Shown here in pieces: positions 1-7,123 of a stretch of 10,447 bases of DNA. The position numbers were made by a program, and so were the translations under genes. The notes under the pieces are model-generated. The model did not search any database and had not been told where the DNA came from. It saw only the letters and a list, made by a program, of their open reading frames with translations. The number at the start of each line of letters is the position of its first letter. Position 1 is the stretch's first letter. This stretch comes from an uncultured Kangiella sp. GTDB lineage: Bacteria; Pseudomonadota; Gammaproteobacteria; Enterobacterales; DSM-103792. The DNA lies in NCBI GenBank assembly GCA_946481205.1, contig CAMLNB010000124.1:1-10447 (forward strand), given 5' to 3'.

Positions 1-1443
<1,443 letters not shown>

Positions 1444-1467
1444 AGCCTCGGTGCTTAGGCAGCAATG

Positions 1468-1497
1468 AAAACAGCGGCTACGGCCGCTGTTTTTGTT
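1468..1497 (+). terminator. Rho-independent terminator of purA (TACG tetraloop)
   Basis: ACAGCGGC (1471-1478) and GCCGCTGT (1483-1490) form a perfect 8-bp stem closed by C-G around the loop TACG, a member of the very stable UNCG tetraloop class. The stem is extended by A-T pairs from the flanking A and T runs. It is followed by TTTTGTTT. It lies 25 nt after the purA stop, in the sense orientation. Confidence 0.93.
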
Positions 1498-1505
1498 TGG
1501 TTACT

Positions 1506-1520
1506 GCCTGCCGGCTCAGC
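1506..1520 (+). repeat. Short repeat GCCTGCCGGCTCAGC, copy 3
   Basis: This copy sits just after the purA terminator and 38 nt upstream of the ATG of the next gene. It contains the exact 12-mer seen at 19-30 and is one mismatch from the 15-mer at 76-90. A partly related string, CCGGCTCAGCCGG, also occurs at 2931-2943, but inside a coding region. Confidence 0.4.
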
Positions 1521-1558
1521 TAGGCTTGCTCACACCTCATGCCTGTATGCCGCGCGCC

Positions 1559-2293
1559 ATGGCTGAACCCGACACCTCATCGCTCAACGCCTGCCCCCAT
1601 TGCGGTCAGCCTATCGCTGAGCAGTTCTGTGCGCAGTGCGGCGAGCACCGACCGGTGCCGTTGAAACTGGCGGAACTGGCGCCCGGCGTGTTCGAGCAGT
1701 TGTTGCAGTTCGAATACCCTTTGGCGCGAACGCTGAAATTGTTGGCGTCGCGACCGGCCGAATTGGTCAGGCGTTACTGGGCCGGTGATCGCAGGCATTT
1801 CACCCATCCGTTCAAACTTTGCTTCTGGGCGGCCACGCTGGATTTCGCGCTGGTCATTGCCTTGGGTCTGGTCAACACGTTGGTGATCGGCGCCGAAACT
1901 GTCGACAGCTCCGAACTGCTGCTGATGCTCAGCATTGGCCAATACATGCAGTTTCTGTATTTCATTCCGGTGGCCTGGTTGGTGGCTTATCTGCTGCGTC
2001 CGAGCGTGACTCCGCTGGCCGGTTATGTCGCATTACTGTATGGCTTTGCTGCGATTCATCTGCTGAAAGCGCTAACGATAGGCATCGTCTTGCTGCACAG
2101 TGAGATCGGCTTTTGGTTACATCGTCTGATCACGCCGCTGTATGTCATCTGGCTGTTCTGTGGTTTGCTGCCGGGCGCGATGTGGGCGCGAGTGGCGCGG
2201 GGACTGCTCATTTATCTGAGCTATGTGCTGTGTCAGATCGCCGTCAATTCATTGTCGGTATTTTTGCAACGCGCCTGGCAGAGCGTGTTCTGA
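1559..2293 (+). CDS. DUF3667-like membrane protein with N-terminal zinc ribbon
   Basis: The 244-aa protein begins with a short soluble segment carrying CPHC at about residues 12-15 and CAQC at 26-29, a four-cysteine zinc-ribbon pattern. A conserved-looking block follows (FEYPLARTLKLLASRPAELV, then RRYWAGDRRHFTHPFKL), matching what I recall of DUF3667: a zinc ribbon, a segment before the membrane with a Tyr/Trp-x-x-Gly-x-Arg motif, then membrane helices. About five hydrophobic segments fill residues 80-238. The family has no established function that I know of. The frame is open from a TTG at 1493, but that codon lies in the T-tract of the purA terminator, so a start at ATG 1559 or ATG 1547 is more likely; neither has a good Shine-Dalgarno. 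It is probably transcribed alone. It converges on the next gene with a 41-nt gap and no clear terminator between them. The start is the least certain part. Confidence 0.8.
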   Translation: MAEPDTSSLNACPHCGQPIAEQFCAQCGEHRPVPLKLAELAPGVFEQLLQFEYPLARTLKLLASRPAELVRRYWAGDRRHFTHPFKLCFWAATLDFALVIALGLVNTLVIGAETVDSSELLLMLSIGQYMQFLYFIPVAWLVAYLLRPSVTPLAGYVALLYGFAAIHLLKALTIGIVLLHSEIGFWLHRLITPLYVIWLFCGLLPGAMWARVARGLLIYLSYVLCQIAVNSLSVFLQRAWQSVF

Positions 2294-2334
2294 GGCGTTA
2301 CGGCTTACGCTATCCGGCGGCTGTCTTCCGAATT

Positions 2335-3141
2335 TCAGAATTGCCACTGCAGTGACAGCATCCACGCGGTTTGATCCGGCAGCGTGAGTCTGTGTTTGTC
2401 ACCGTTCTCCAGTGCGTAGCGTAGCTGCTGGGAAAGATTTCGCTGCAGGCCCAGGCGCAGCTGCCCTTGTTCGTGCAGCTGCCAATGCAACTCACCACCG
2501 AATTGCCATTGCCGAAAATACAGTTCGCTATCACGCGACCGGGTTTCATCGTAGACATGCCACTGCGCGCCCGCCGGCATGACAAAACCACGCCATTGCC
2601 ACGTGTCAGCAAATGACCAATACAGCTCGGTGCGTGGCCAGCCGAGTTGCAGTTGCACGCCGTTCTGTAGTGCTGGTTGCCAGCTGAAGCCGGGATACCA
2701 ACGATAACGGCCGAGCTGATCATCGAGCCGCAGTGCAAACCGCCATGTTGCTTCGGTGTCGGCTGAAAATCGTAATGCCCATTCGCCTTGCCAGCGCAAA
2801 TCGTCACTGTGCAAGGCTCTGTCGCGCAGCGCATTGGATGAGGTGGCGATGACCGGTTGCAACGTGAGTTGCCATGGCGATTGTTCGAACGTCAGTGCCA
2901 GCGAGAGCTGATGCAGGTGACCGTTATTGGCCGGCTCAGCCGGCGATGCGGGAAAGGCAAGAATGCGGTAATCGTGATGCCATTTAAGCTGCCACGCAGG
3001 TGATGCCTGCCAATCCCACTGCAGTTGCGAGCGCCGTTGTTCGCCTTCGTCTGCGGCGGAGGATGTGGTCTGCAGCAGCAGCGTGCTGTCCGCGGCAGCG
3101 TCGGTCAGCGGCAACAGCAACAGAAGCGGGAAGGCGTTCAT
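2335..3141 (-). CDS. Exported tryptophan-rich probable outer-membrane beta-barrel protein
   Basis: I do not recognise a specific family. The 268-aa protein starts with a short hydrophobic leader (MNAFPLLLLLPLTDAAADS), which looks like a signal peptide cleaved after the AAA. The remainder is rich in Trp, Gln and Leu and alternates hydrophobic and polar residues over roughly 10-residue stretches (for example WQGEWALRFSAD, TWRFALRLDDQLGRYRW, GGELHWQLHEQGQLRLGLQ), typical of antiparallel membrane strands. It ends WMLSLQWQF, with the terminal Phe and alternating aromatics expected of a BAM-recognised last strand. I infer an 8- to 12-strand barrel in the outer membrane, perhaps a DUF6268-like or small porin-like protein, without an assigned substrate. 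The frame continues upstream to a TTG at 3219, but that segment is occupied by the transporter's terminator, so ATG 3141 is chosen. The leader is unusual in lacking a positively charged n-region. Confidence 0.72.
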   Translation of the reverse strand: MNAFPLLLLLPLTDAAADSTLLLQTTSSAADEGEQRRSQLQWDWQASPAWQLKWHHDYRILAFPASPAEPANNGHLHQLSLALTFEQSPWQLTLQPVIATSSNALRDRALHSDDLRWQGEWALRFSADTEATWRFALRLDDQLGRYRWYPGFSWQPALQNGVQLQLGWPRTELYWSFADTWQWRGFVMPAGAQWHVYDETRSRDSELYFRQWQFGGELHWQLHEQGQLRLGLQRNLSQQLRYALENGDKHRLTLPDQTAWMLSLQWQF

Positions 3142-3160
3142 GGCCCCGACAAGTATAGTG

Positions 3161-3176
3161 CGCCGCCGCGGCGGCG
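3161..3176. repeat. Perfect 16-nt GC palindrome upstream of the barrel gene
   Basis: CGCCGCCGCGGCGGCG is its own reverse complement. It lies 20 nt upstream of the barrel gene's ATG, next to a TATACT (3152-3157, minus strand) that resembles a -10 box. It could be an operator or a hairpin. It might also be a by-product of CGG/CCG trinucleotide composition. Confidence 0.5.
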
Positions 3177-3195
3177 AACTGTCGAGCAAGGAGAC

Positions 3196-3232
3196 AAAAA
3201 AACGGCGGGATGGCCGCAACGACGTCCCGCCG
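3196..3232 (-). terminator. Rho-independent terminator downstream of the EamA transporter gene
   Basis: Read on the minus strand, CGGCGGGA (3225-3232) pairs perfectly with TCCCGCCG (3203-3210) over a 14-nt loop and is followed by seven T (3196-3202). It lies about 70 nt past the transporter's stop codon, in the right orientation to end that transcript before the barrel gene. Confidence 0.88.
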
Positions 3233-3235
3233 AAA

Positions 3236-3292
3236 CTGTTGCGATGGCATGCGATTAAGGCATACCGTCAAGCCATGCCATCAATGCAACAG
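3236..3292 (-). other. Long bulged stem-loop in the 3' untranslated region of the transporter gene
   Basis: CTGTTGC plus GATGGCATG (3236-3251) pairs with CATGCCATC plus GCAACAG (3274-3282 and 3286-3292). This makes a 16-bp stem interrupted only by an AAT bulge (3283-3285), with a loop of 22 nt. It stands between the transporter stop codon and the terminator at 3196-3232, so the transcript would end with two consecutive hairpins. Possible roles are mRNA 3'-end protection, a small RNA released from the 3' end, or a palindromic repeat element. The sequence alone does not decide among these. Confidence 0.65.
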
Positions 3293-3303
3293 CAGACTGG
3301 TGA

Positions 3304-4239
3304 TCAGGTGCATTGTTGCGAGGCCGGTTTCAGCGTGTTGACCGGTTTGGCCGGCGCATTGGCAGCGGGTTGCTTGCTGCGACCATGCAGAATCAGGAAC
3401 TGTCCCAAACCGATTGCAATCACGCCAAATCCGCTCGACAGATGCCAGTGCATGTCCTCGAAAAAGGTCGAGATGATCAGCGCAACAATCGGCGTCAGCA
3501 CGGCGATATAGGAGGCGCGCGAGGCGCCGATTTTGCCGACCAAGGCGATATAGCAACTGAACGCAATCACCGAACCGAAAATTGCCAGATACAGCAGCGA
3601 CAGCACGTAACCACTGCTCCACTCGAACGTGAATTCCGCGCCTGACAGCGGCACGGCAACGGCCATGAAACCAGCACACCAGAGCATCCACCAAGCGTTG
3701 GTGGTCAACACCGGCAAGCCGGCTTTGGCGTTACGCATCGCGACCATGTTGGCGCAGGACGCACCGAACGAACCGACCAGCGCATAGATCACGCCGAGCG
3801 TGCCATCGCGGCCGGAGAATGCCGCCACTTCCGGCCAGAACACCAGCAGCATGCCGAGCACGCCAAGACCGGCGCCGATCGTCAACTCGCGGGTGATCAC
3901 CGAGCCGAACAACCAGCGCGACAGCACGATATTGAAGAACAGCATTGCCGAACCGGCGACTGCTACCAGACCGGAGCTGATCTGCATCTCGGCGCGATAA
4001 ATAAAGGCATAGTTGACCGCATAGAACAGTCCGAGTAACGCCATCCAGCCGTGCTGGCGGGCATTCAATGCCAGCGGCTCGCCCTTGAAGCGAGCCCACA
4101 GCGCCAGCACTGCGCCGGCCAGCAGAAAGCGATAGGTCACCGAGGCTTCCGGCGCAACGCTGCCGAGCTGGAACGTGATGGCGATCCAGGTGGTACCCCA
4201 AATCAGGGTGGCCACCAGAAATTGTTGGGCGGTGTTCAT
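3304..4239 (-). CDS. EamA-family (DMT superfamily) inner-membrane transporter
   Basis: The 311-aa protein has ten hydrophobic segments, at about residues 5-23, 34-50, 64-82, 88-108, 117-136, 147-167, 178-198, 210-233, 242-259 and 268-285. This is the two-EamA-repeat layout of drug/metabolite transporters. Typical features are the first-helix motif IWGTTW near residues 13-18, the RFLLAG stretch in helix 2, and the VLTPIVALI motif in helix 9. Family members export amino acids, metabolites or toxic compounds; the substrate cannot be read here. The C-terminal tail after residue 286 is hydrophilic and Pro/Ala/Lys-rich. The gene is divergent from a MocR-type regulator, and the two promoters overlap. 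That arrangement is common for transporters controlled by such regulators, so an amino-acid-related or vitamin B6-related substrate is a reasonable guess. The ATG at 4239 is the first in-frame start, with no strong ribosome-binding site. The gene ends in its own stem-loop and terminator. Confidence 0.92.
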   Translation of the reverse strand: MNTAQQFLVATLIWGTTWIAITFQLGSVAPEASVTYRFLLAGAVLALWARFKGEPLALNARQHGWMALLGLFYAVNYAFIYRAEMQISSGLVAVAGSAMLFFNIVLSRWLFGSVITRELTIGAGLGVLGMLLVFWPEVAAFSGRDGTLGVIYALVGSFGASCANMVAMRNAKAGLPVLTTNAWWMLWCAGFMAVAVPLSGAEFTFEWSSGYVLSLLYLAIFGSVIAFSCYIALVGKIGASRASYIAVLTPIVALIISTFFEDMHWHLSSGFGVIAIGLGQFLILHGRSKQPAANAPAKPVNTLKPASQQCT

Positions 4240-4292
4240 GGTCAGGTGTCGGTCGGCGGGCGCTACGGGAATGCTGGCCAGTCTAGGTAGGC

Positions 4293-4321
4293 TTGGGCGA
4301 GCAGTACAGATGCAGTATTAT
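4293..4321 (+). promoter_or_regulatory. Candidate promoter of the MocR regulator gene
   Basis: TTGGGC (4293-4298) and TATTAT (4316-4321) are separated by the optimal 17 nt and predict a transcript starting near 4328, about 55 nt before the GTG start. GCAGTA occurs twice within it (4301-4306 and 4312-4317), exactly 11 bp apart and so on the same face of the helix. It overlaps the opposing transporter promoter, which suggests joint control and autoregulation. Confidence 0.65.
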
Positions 4322-4331
4322 CAAAATTGAA
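4303..4331 (-). promoter_or_regulatory. Candidate promoter of the EamA gene
   Basis: On the minus strand, TTCAAT (4326-4331) and TGTACT (4303-4308) are separated by 17 nt. They would give a transcript of about 57 nt before the ATG at 4239. The -10 element lies inside the GCAGTACAG repeat unit, so a protein bound there would block it. The match to consensus is moderate. Confidence 0.45.
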
Positions 4332-4335
4332 CCGA

Positions 4336-4361
4336 TACAGTTTGCGAGCGAGCAAACTGTA
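4336..4361 (+). other. 10-bp leader hairpin ahead of the MocR ribosome-binding site
   Basis: TACAGTTTGC and GCAAACTGTA form a perfect 10-bp stem over the six-base loop GAGCGA. It would lie in the predicted 5' untranslated region, 8 nt before GGAGG. It could act in RNA (translation or stability) as well as in DNA as a dyad operator. It shares bases 4357-4361 with the outer repeat, so the two pairings exclude each other. Confidence 0.6.
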
Positions 4362-4369
4362 CTGCTCGC

Positions 4370-4374
4370 GGAGG
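4370..4374 (+). promoter_or_regulatory. Ribosome-binding site that fixes the MocR start
   Basis: GGAGG lies 8 nt before the GTG at 4383, an ideal Shine-Dalgarno spacing. It decides in favour of that GTG over the upstream in-frame TTG at 4293, which is better explained as a -35 box. Confidence 0.85.
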
Positions 4375-4382
4375 GCGCAACT

Positions 4383-5825
4383 GTGCTGTATGAGCAAATT
4401 GCTGAAACAGTCCGTACACAAATCCAGTCCGGTCTATACGAGCCGGGTGATCGCCTGGTCTCGGTGCGCAGGCTGGCCAGCGAGCAGGGCATCAGTGTCA
4501 GCACGGCGGTGCAGGCCTATCAGCTGCTGGAAGATCAGGGCGTCATCGAAGCGCGGCCGCAATCCGGCTATTACGTTCGCGGTCGGCTGACGCCATCGAT
4601 GCCGACCACTCGGCTGCCCAAGCCAACCAGCCGGCCCATGAAAGTGTCGACCGGCGAGATGATCATGGATGTGCTGGAGACGCTGAAAGATCCGTCGCTG
4701 GTACCGCTTGGTGCCGCGCAACCCGCAGCGGATTTGTTGCCGGTGGCGGCGTTGAACCGTTGCGTCAACGAGGTGCTGCGGCGCGAACCGCACTGCCTGT
4801 TCCGTTACGAAGGCACCACCGGCAATGTGGAGCTGCGCGAACAAATTGCCCGGCTGATGCTGCTGGCCGGGGTCGATTGCAGCGCCGATGAGATCGTGAT
4901 CACCAATGGCGGTCAGGAAGCGATGCTGCTGGCGATTCGCGCGGTTGCTCAACCAGGTGATGTCATCGCCGTCGAATCACCAACTTATTACGGTGTGCTG
5001 CAAGCGATTCAATCGCTCGGCATGAAAGCGTTGGAGATCCCAACCGATGCCAAAGAAGGCATGAGCTTGGATGCGCTGAAACTGGCGCTGGAGCAGTGGC
5101 CAATCAAGGCAGTGTTTGCGATGCCGACGTGCAGCAATCCGCTCGGCTCCAGCTTATCGGAAGAAAAGAAACAAGCGCTGCTGCAATTGCTGAAAGAGCA
5201 CGATCTGCCGCTGATCGAAAACGACGAACACGCCGAGTTCGCCAGTGCCGGCAGTCGGCCGCGTGCCGCCAAACATTACGACAGTGACGGTCGGGTTCTG
5301 CTGTGTACTTCTTTCTCCAAAACACTAGCCCCGGGTTGCCGAGTCGGCTGGATCGTGCCCGGTCGCTATCAGGAGCAAATCACTTATCTGAAATATGTCA
5401 GCAATCTGGCGACACCAACCTTGACGCAGCGCGCCATTGCCCGCTTTCTCAATGGCGGTGGTTACGAGCGCCATGTCCGCAAACTGCGTCAGCTGTATGT
5501 GCGGCAACAGGAGCGATTGGCACAGGCGATTTTTCACAGCTTTCCACCGGGCACCAAAAGTTCGCATCCGGCCGGCGGCATGGTGACTTGGGTGGAGTTG
5601 CCGAACAAGTTATCCGGTTTTGCCTTGTACCAGCGAGCGCTGGAAAAAGGCATCAGCATCGTGCCGGGTCGGCTGTTCTCGGTGCAGAACAAATACGAGC
5701 ATTTTATCCGATTGAGTTGCGGCGGCATGTGGACGCCAACCATCGAGCGGGCCATCGCCACGCTGGGGCAGCTTGCCCAGCAATTGCTGGATGAGCAAAG
5801 CCGGAACGGCTCGACCAGCAACTAG
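4383..5825 (+). CDS. MocR-type transcriptional regulator (GntR wHTH plus aminotransferase-like domain)
   Basis: The protein is 480 aa from the GTG start. Residues 2-70 are a GntR winged helix-turn-helix (LYEQIAETVRTQIQSG, GDRLVSVRRLASEQGISVS, QLLEDQGVIEARPQSGYYV). A short linker leads to a fold-type I aminotransferase-like domain at about 105-470. Cofactor-site landmarks are TNGGQEA, Asn252 in CSNPLG, the PLP-binding Lys313 in SFSK, and Arg443 in FIRLS. These regulators keep PLP as an effector or sensor rather than as a metabolic enzyme, and bind DNA as domain-swapped dimers. An oddity is that the segment usually reading E-D-D-x-Y is ENDEH (279-283), with Asn280 and His283 where Asp and Tyr are usual. 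The gene is divergent from the EamA transporter and probably controls it and itself. It resembles GabR/PdxR relatives in layout, but the specific regulator is not identified. The stop codon is 28 nt from the convergent cyclase stop. Confidence 0.93.
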   Translation: MLYEQIAETVRTQIQSGLYEPGDRLVSVRRLASEQGISVSTAVQAYQLLEDQGVIEARPQSGYYVRGRLTPSMPTTRLPKPTSRPMKVSTGEMIMDVLETLKDPSLVPLGAAQPAADLLPVAALNRCVNEVLRREPHCLFRYEGTTGNVELREQIARLMLLAGVDCSADEIVITNGGQEAMLLAIRAVAQPGDVIAVESPTYYGVLQAIQSLGMKALEIPTDAKEGMSLDALKLALEQWPIKAVFAMPTCSNPLGSSLSEEKKQALLQLLKEHDLPLIENDEHAEFASAGSRPRAAKHYDSDGRVLLCTSFSKTLAPGCRVGWIVPGRYQEQITYLKYVSNLATPTLTQRAIARFLNGGGYERHVRKLRQLYVRQQERLAQAIFHSFPPGTKSSHPAGGMVTWVELPNKLSGFALYQRALEKGISIVPGRLFSVQNKYEHFIRLSCGGMWTPTIERAIATLGQLAQQLLDEQSRNGSTSN

Positions 5826-5853
5826 CCATGCCTGCCGGATACGAGTCGGCTGC

Positions 5854-6981
5854 TCAGTCGGCCACGATCACGCGGGCCCGGCCGCTTTGTTTGGCTGCGT
5901 ACAAGGCATCGTCGGCGCGTTTCAGGCTCGCATCCGGATTGTTGTCGCGGGCAAAATCGATCTGGGCAATGCCGAAACTCGCCTGCAGAAAATACCGATG
6001 TTCCGGATCGATCTGCAGTGGCTGCTCGCGCAGTTCGGCAAGCAATTGCTCTACTAACTGCCGGGTCGCCTCGGTATCTGAACCGGGCAGCACGACCGCG
6101 AACTCTTCACCGCCAATCCGCATGACATGATCGCTCAGCCGGCGGAAGCGCTGCTGCAATTGGCCGGCGAAAAACTGCAGGCAGCGGTCGCCAACTTGAT
6201 GGCCGTACCGATCGTTGATTTGTTTGAAGTGATCGATATCGGCAATGACCAAGCACAGTTTGCTGGCGCCACGTTGGGCTTGATGCCAGCTCTGCTGAAA
6301 CACTTCATTGAATCGACGACGGTTGTACAAGCCGGTCAGCTCGTCCACCAAGGACATCCGATGAATTGCCGCGCGGCTACTGAGCAGCTCGTATTCAAGC
6401 GTCAGCTGACTGTGGTATTCGCGGCTGTAGCGGCGGCTGGCGGCAACCACGTAACAGAGAAAAATCGCCATGGTGATGGCAATGGCAGCCTGTCCCGGCA
6501 AATACGCGGAAACCAGAATCTGCGGCAGAAACAGCAAACCGATCGAGATCAGATTGCGGCGAAAATCCAGCGCATAAGCACTGGCACTCGCCGCGCCAAA
6601 GGCAATCGTGCACAGCTGCACGACGTGACCGGTGGTGCTGCCGGCGCCGGTGCGCAACGTCACCAGCACGGCGAAGGTCGCCCAGATCACGCAGCCGAGA
6701 AAAATCAGTGCCCAGCGCAGTCGATACCAGCGGGCAAAAGCCGTTTCGTTATCGATCTGCTGCGGTGGCCGGTTCAGCCAGCGCAGCCAGACCAGCATGG
6801 CCATGATCGCCGGCGCCAACATGCTCAGGCGCCAGTCCGCGCGCAGCCCGGCATCGCTCTGACTGGCAACGATGCAGCCGAGCACGTAAAACACCGGACC
6901 GGTCAGTGCGTGCTGATAAAAATCCTGAGCCAGACGTTGTTGACGATAAACGGTGGCGCTGGGCAATTCGGTGAATGACAT
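5854..6981 (-). CDS. Membrane diguanylate cyclase (six-helix sensor plus GGDEF domain)
   Basis: The 375-aa protein makes cyclic di-GMP from two GTP. About six hydrophobic segments (near 27-40, 50-69, 88-108, 117-137, 143-161 and 163-181) form an N-terminal membrane module of a type I cannot name; it is MASE-like in general form. A charged helix (184-207) connects to the GGDEF domain, which opens with DELTGLYNRRRF at 213-224. The active-site signature is GGEEF at 290-294. RLSD at 281-284, five residues before it, is an intact inhibitory I-site, so product feedback is expected. No EAL domain is present. ATG 6981 was chosen; an in-frame GTG at 7008 would add nine residues, and neither has a clear ribosome-binding site. 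A perfect TTGACA lies upstream (7040-7045, minus strand), but no -10 is positioned for it. The gene stands alone, so its input signal and target process are unknown. Confidence 0.92.
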   Translation of the reverse strand: MSFTELPSATVYRQQRLAQDFYQHALTGPVFYVLGCIVASQSDAGLRADWRLSMLAPAIMAMLVWLRWLNRPPQQIDNETAFARWYRLRWALIFLGCVIWATFAVLVTLRTGAGSTTGHVVQLCTIAFGAASASAYALDFRRNLISIGLLFLPQILVSAYLPGQAAIAITMAIFLCYVVAASRRYSREYHSQLTLEYELLSSRAAIHRMSLVDELTGLYNRRRFNEVFQQSWHQAQRGASKLCLVIADIDHFKQINDRYGHQVGDRCLQFFAGQLQQRFRRLSDHVMRIGGEEFAVVLPGSDTEATRQLVEQLLAELREQPLQIDPEHRYFLQASFGIAQIDFARDNNPDASLKRADDALYAAKQSGRARVIVAD

Positions 6982-7123
6982 GGGGCAGGCTCTGACAACG
7001 GCCGGCACAGCCTAGCGTGCGCGAACCGCTCCGACAATGTGTCAATTGCTTGGCGCCAGCATCACGACTCCGGGAACGATCGCCCAAGCGGAGGAGAAAA
7101 AAATTAGGTGTTAGCCGTGGCGC
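6982..7123 (-). other. Intergenic region between phospholipase and cyclase genes
   Basis: This region holds the cyclase gene's upstream sequence. A seven-T run (7097-7103, minus strand) follows the phospholipase stop by about 20 nt, but I find no stable stem before it. A consensus TTGACA at 7040-7045 (minus strand) lacks a matching -10 at normal spacing. No RNA gene or small coding sequence is apparent. Confidence 0.5.

Larger units (their letters stand above)
4297..4369. promoter_or_regulatory. Nested inverted repeats: likely operator between transporter and MocR genes
   Basis: GCGAGCAGTACAG (4297-4309) is the exact reverse complement of CTGTACTGCTCGC (4357-4369), a 13-bp inverted repeat with arms 60 bp apart centre to centre. 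Inside it, TACAGTTTGC (4336-4345) pairs with GCAAACTGTA (4352-4361) around GAGCGA. The core TACAG/CTGTA therefore occurs three times. The left outer arm overlaps both promoters and the right arm abuts the ribosome-binding site. MocR-type regulators bind paired repeat sites in such divergent regions, so this is the best candidate for the regulator's own operator. Confidence 0.75.

Noticed and set aside
1493..1558. TTG start extending the zinc-ribbon membrane protein
   Set aside because: The codon lies in the T-tract of the purA terminator, so transcripts made downstream of it would not carry it.
3142..3219. N-terminal extension of the barrel protein with a Tat-like SRRFFVS motif
   Set aside because: The apparent motif is the translation of the transporter's terminator stem and T-run, and its start would be a TTG within the hairpin loop. 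ATG 3141 gives a plausible leader on its own.
4293..4382. TTG start extending the MocR regulator by 30 residues
   Set aside because: The TTG coincides with a -35 box, the region is packed with inverted repeats, and GGAGG sits 8 nt before the GTG at 4383.
6127..6978. Long plus-strand open frame opposite the cyclase
   Set aside because: It is antisense to a protein with clear GGEEF and I-site motifs. The plus-strand product has no recognisable domain.
7040..7045. Consensus TTGACA upstream of the cyclase as a promoter
   Set aside because: No -10-like hexamer occurs 15 to 19 nt downstream on the minus strand, so it was not called.
7097..7103. Seven-T run after the phospholipase stop as a terminator
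   Set aside because: No stable stem precedes it within a usable distance on the minus strand.
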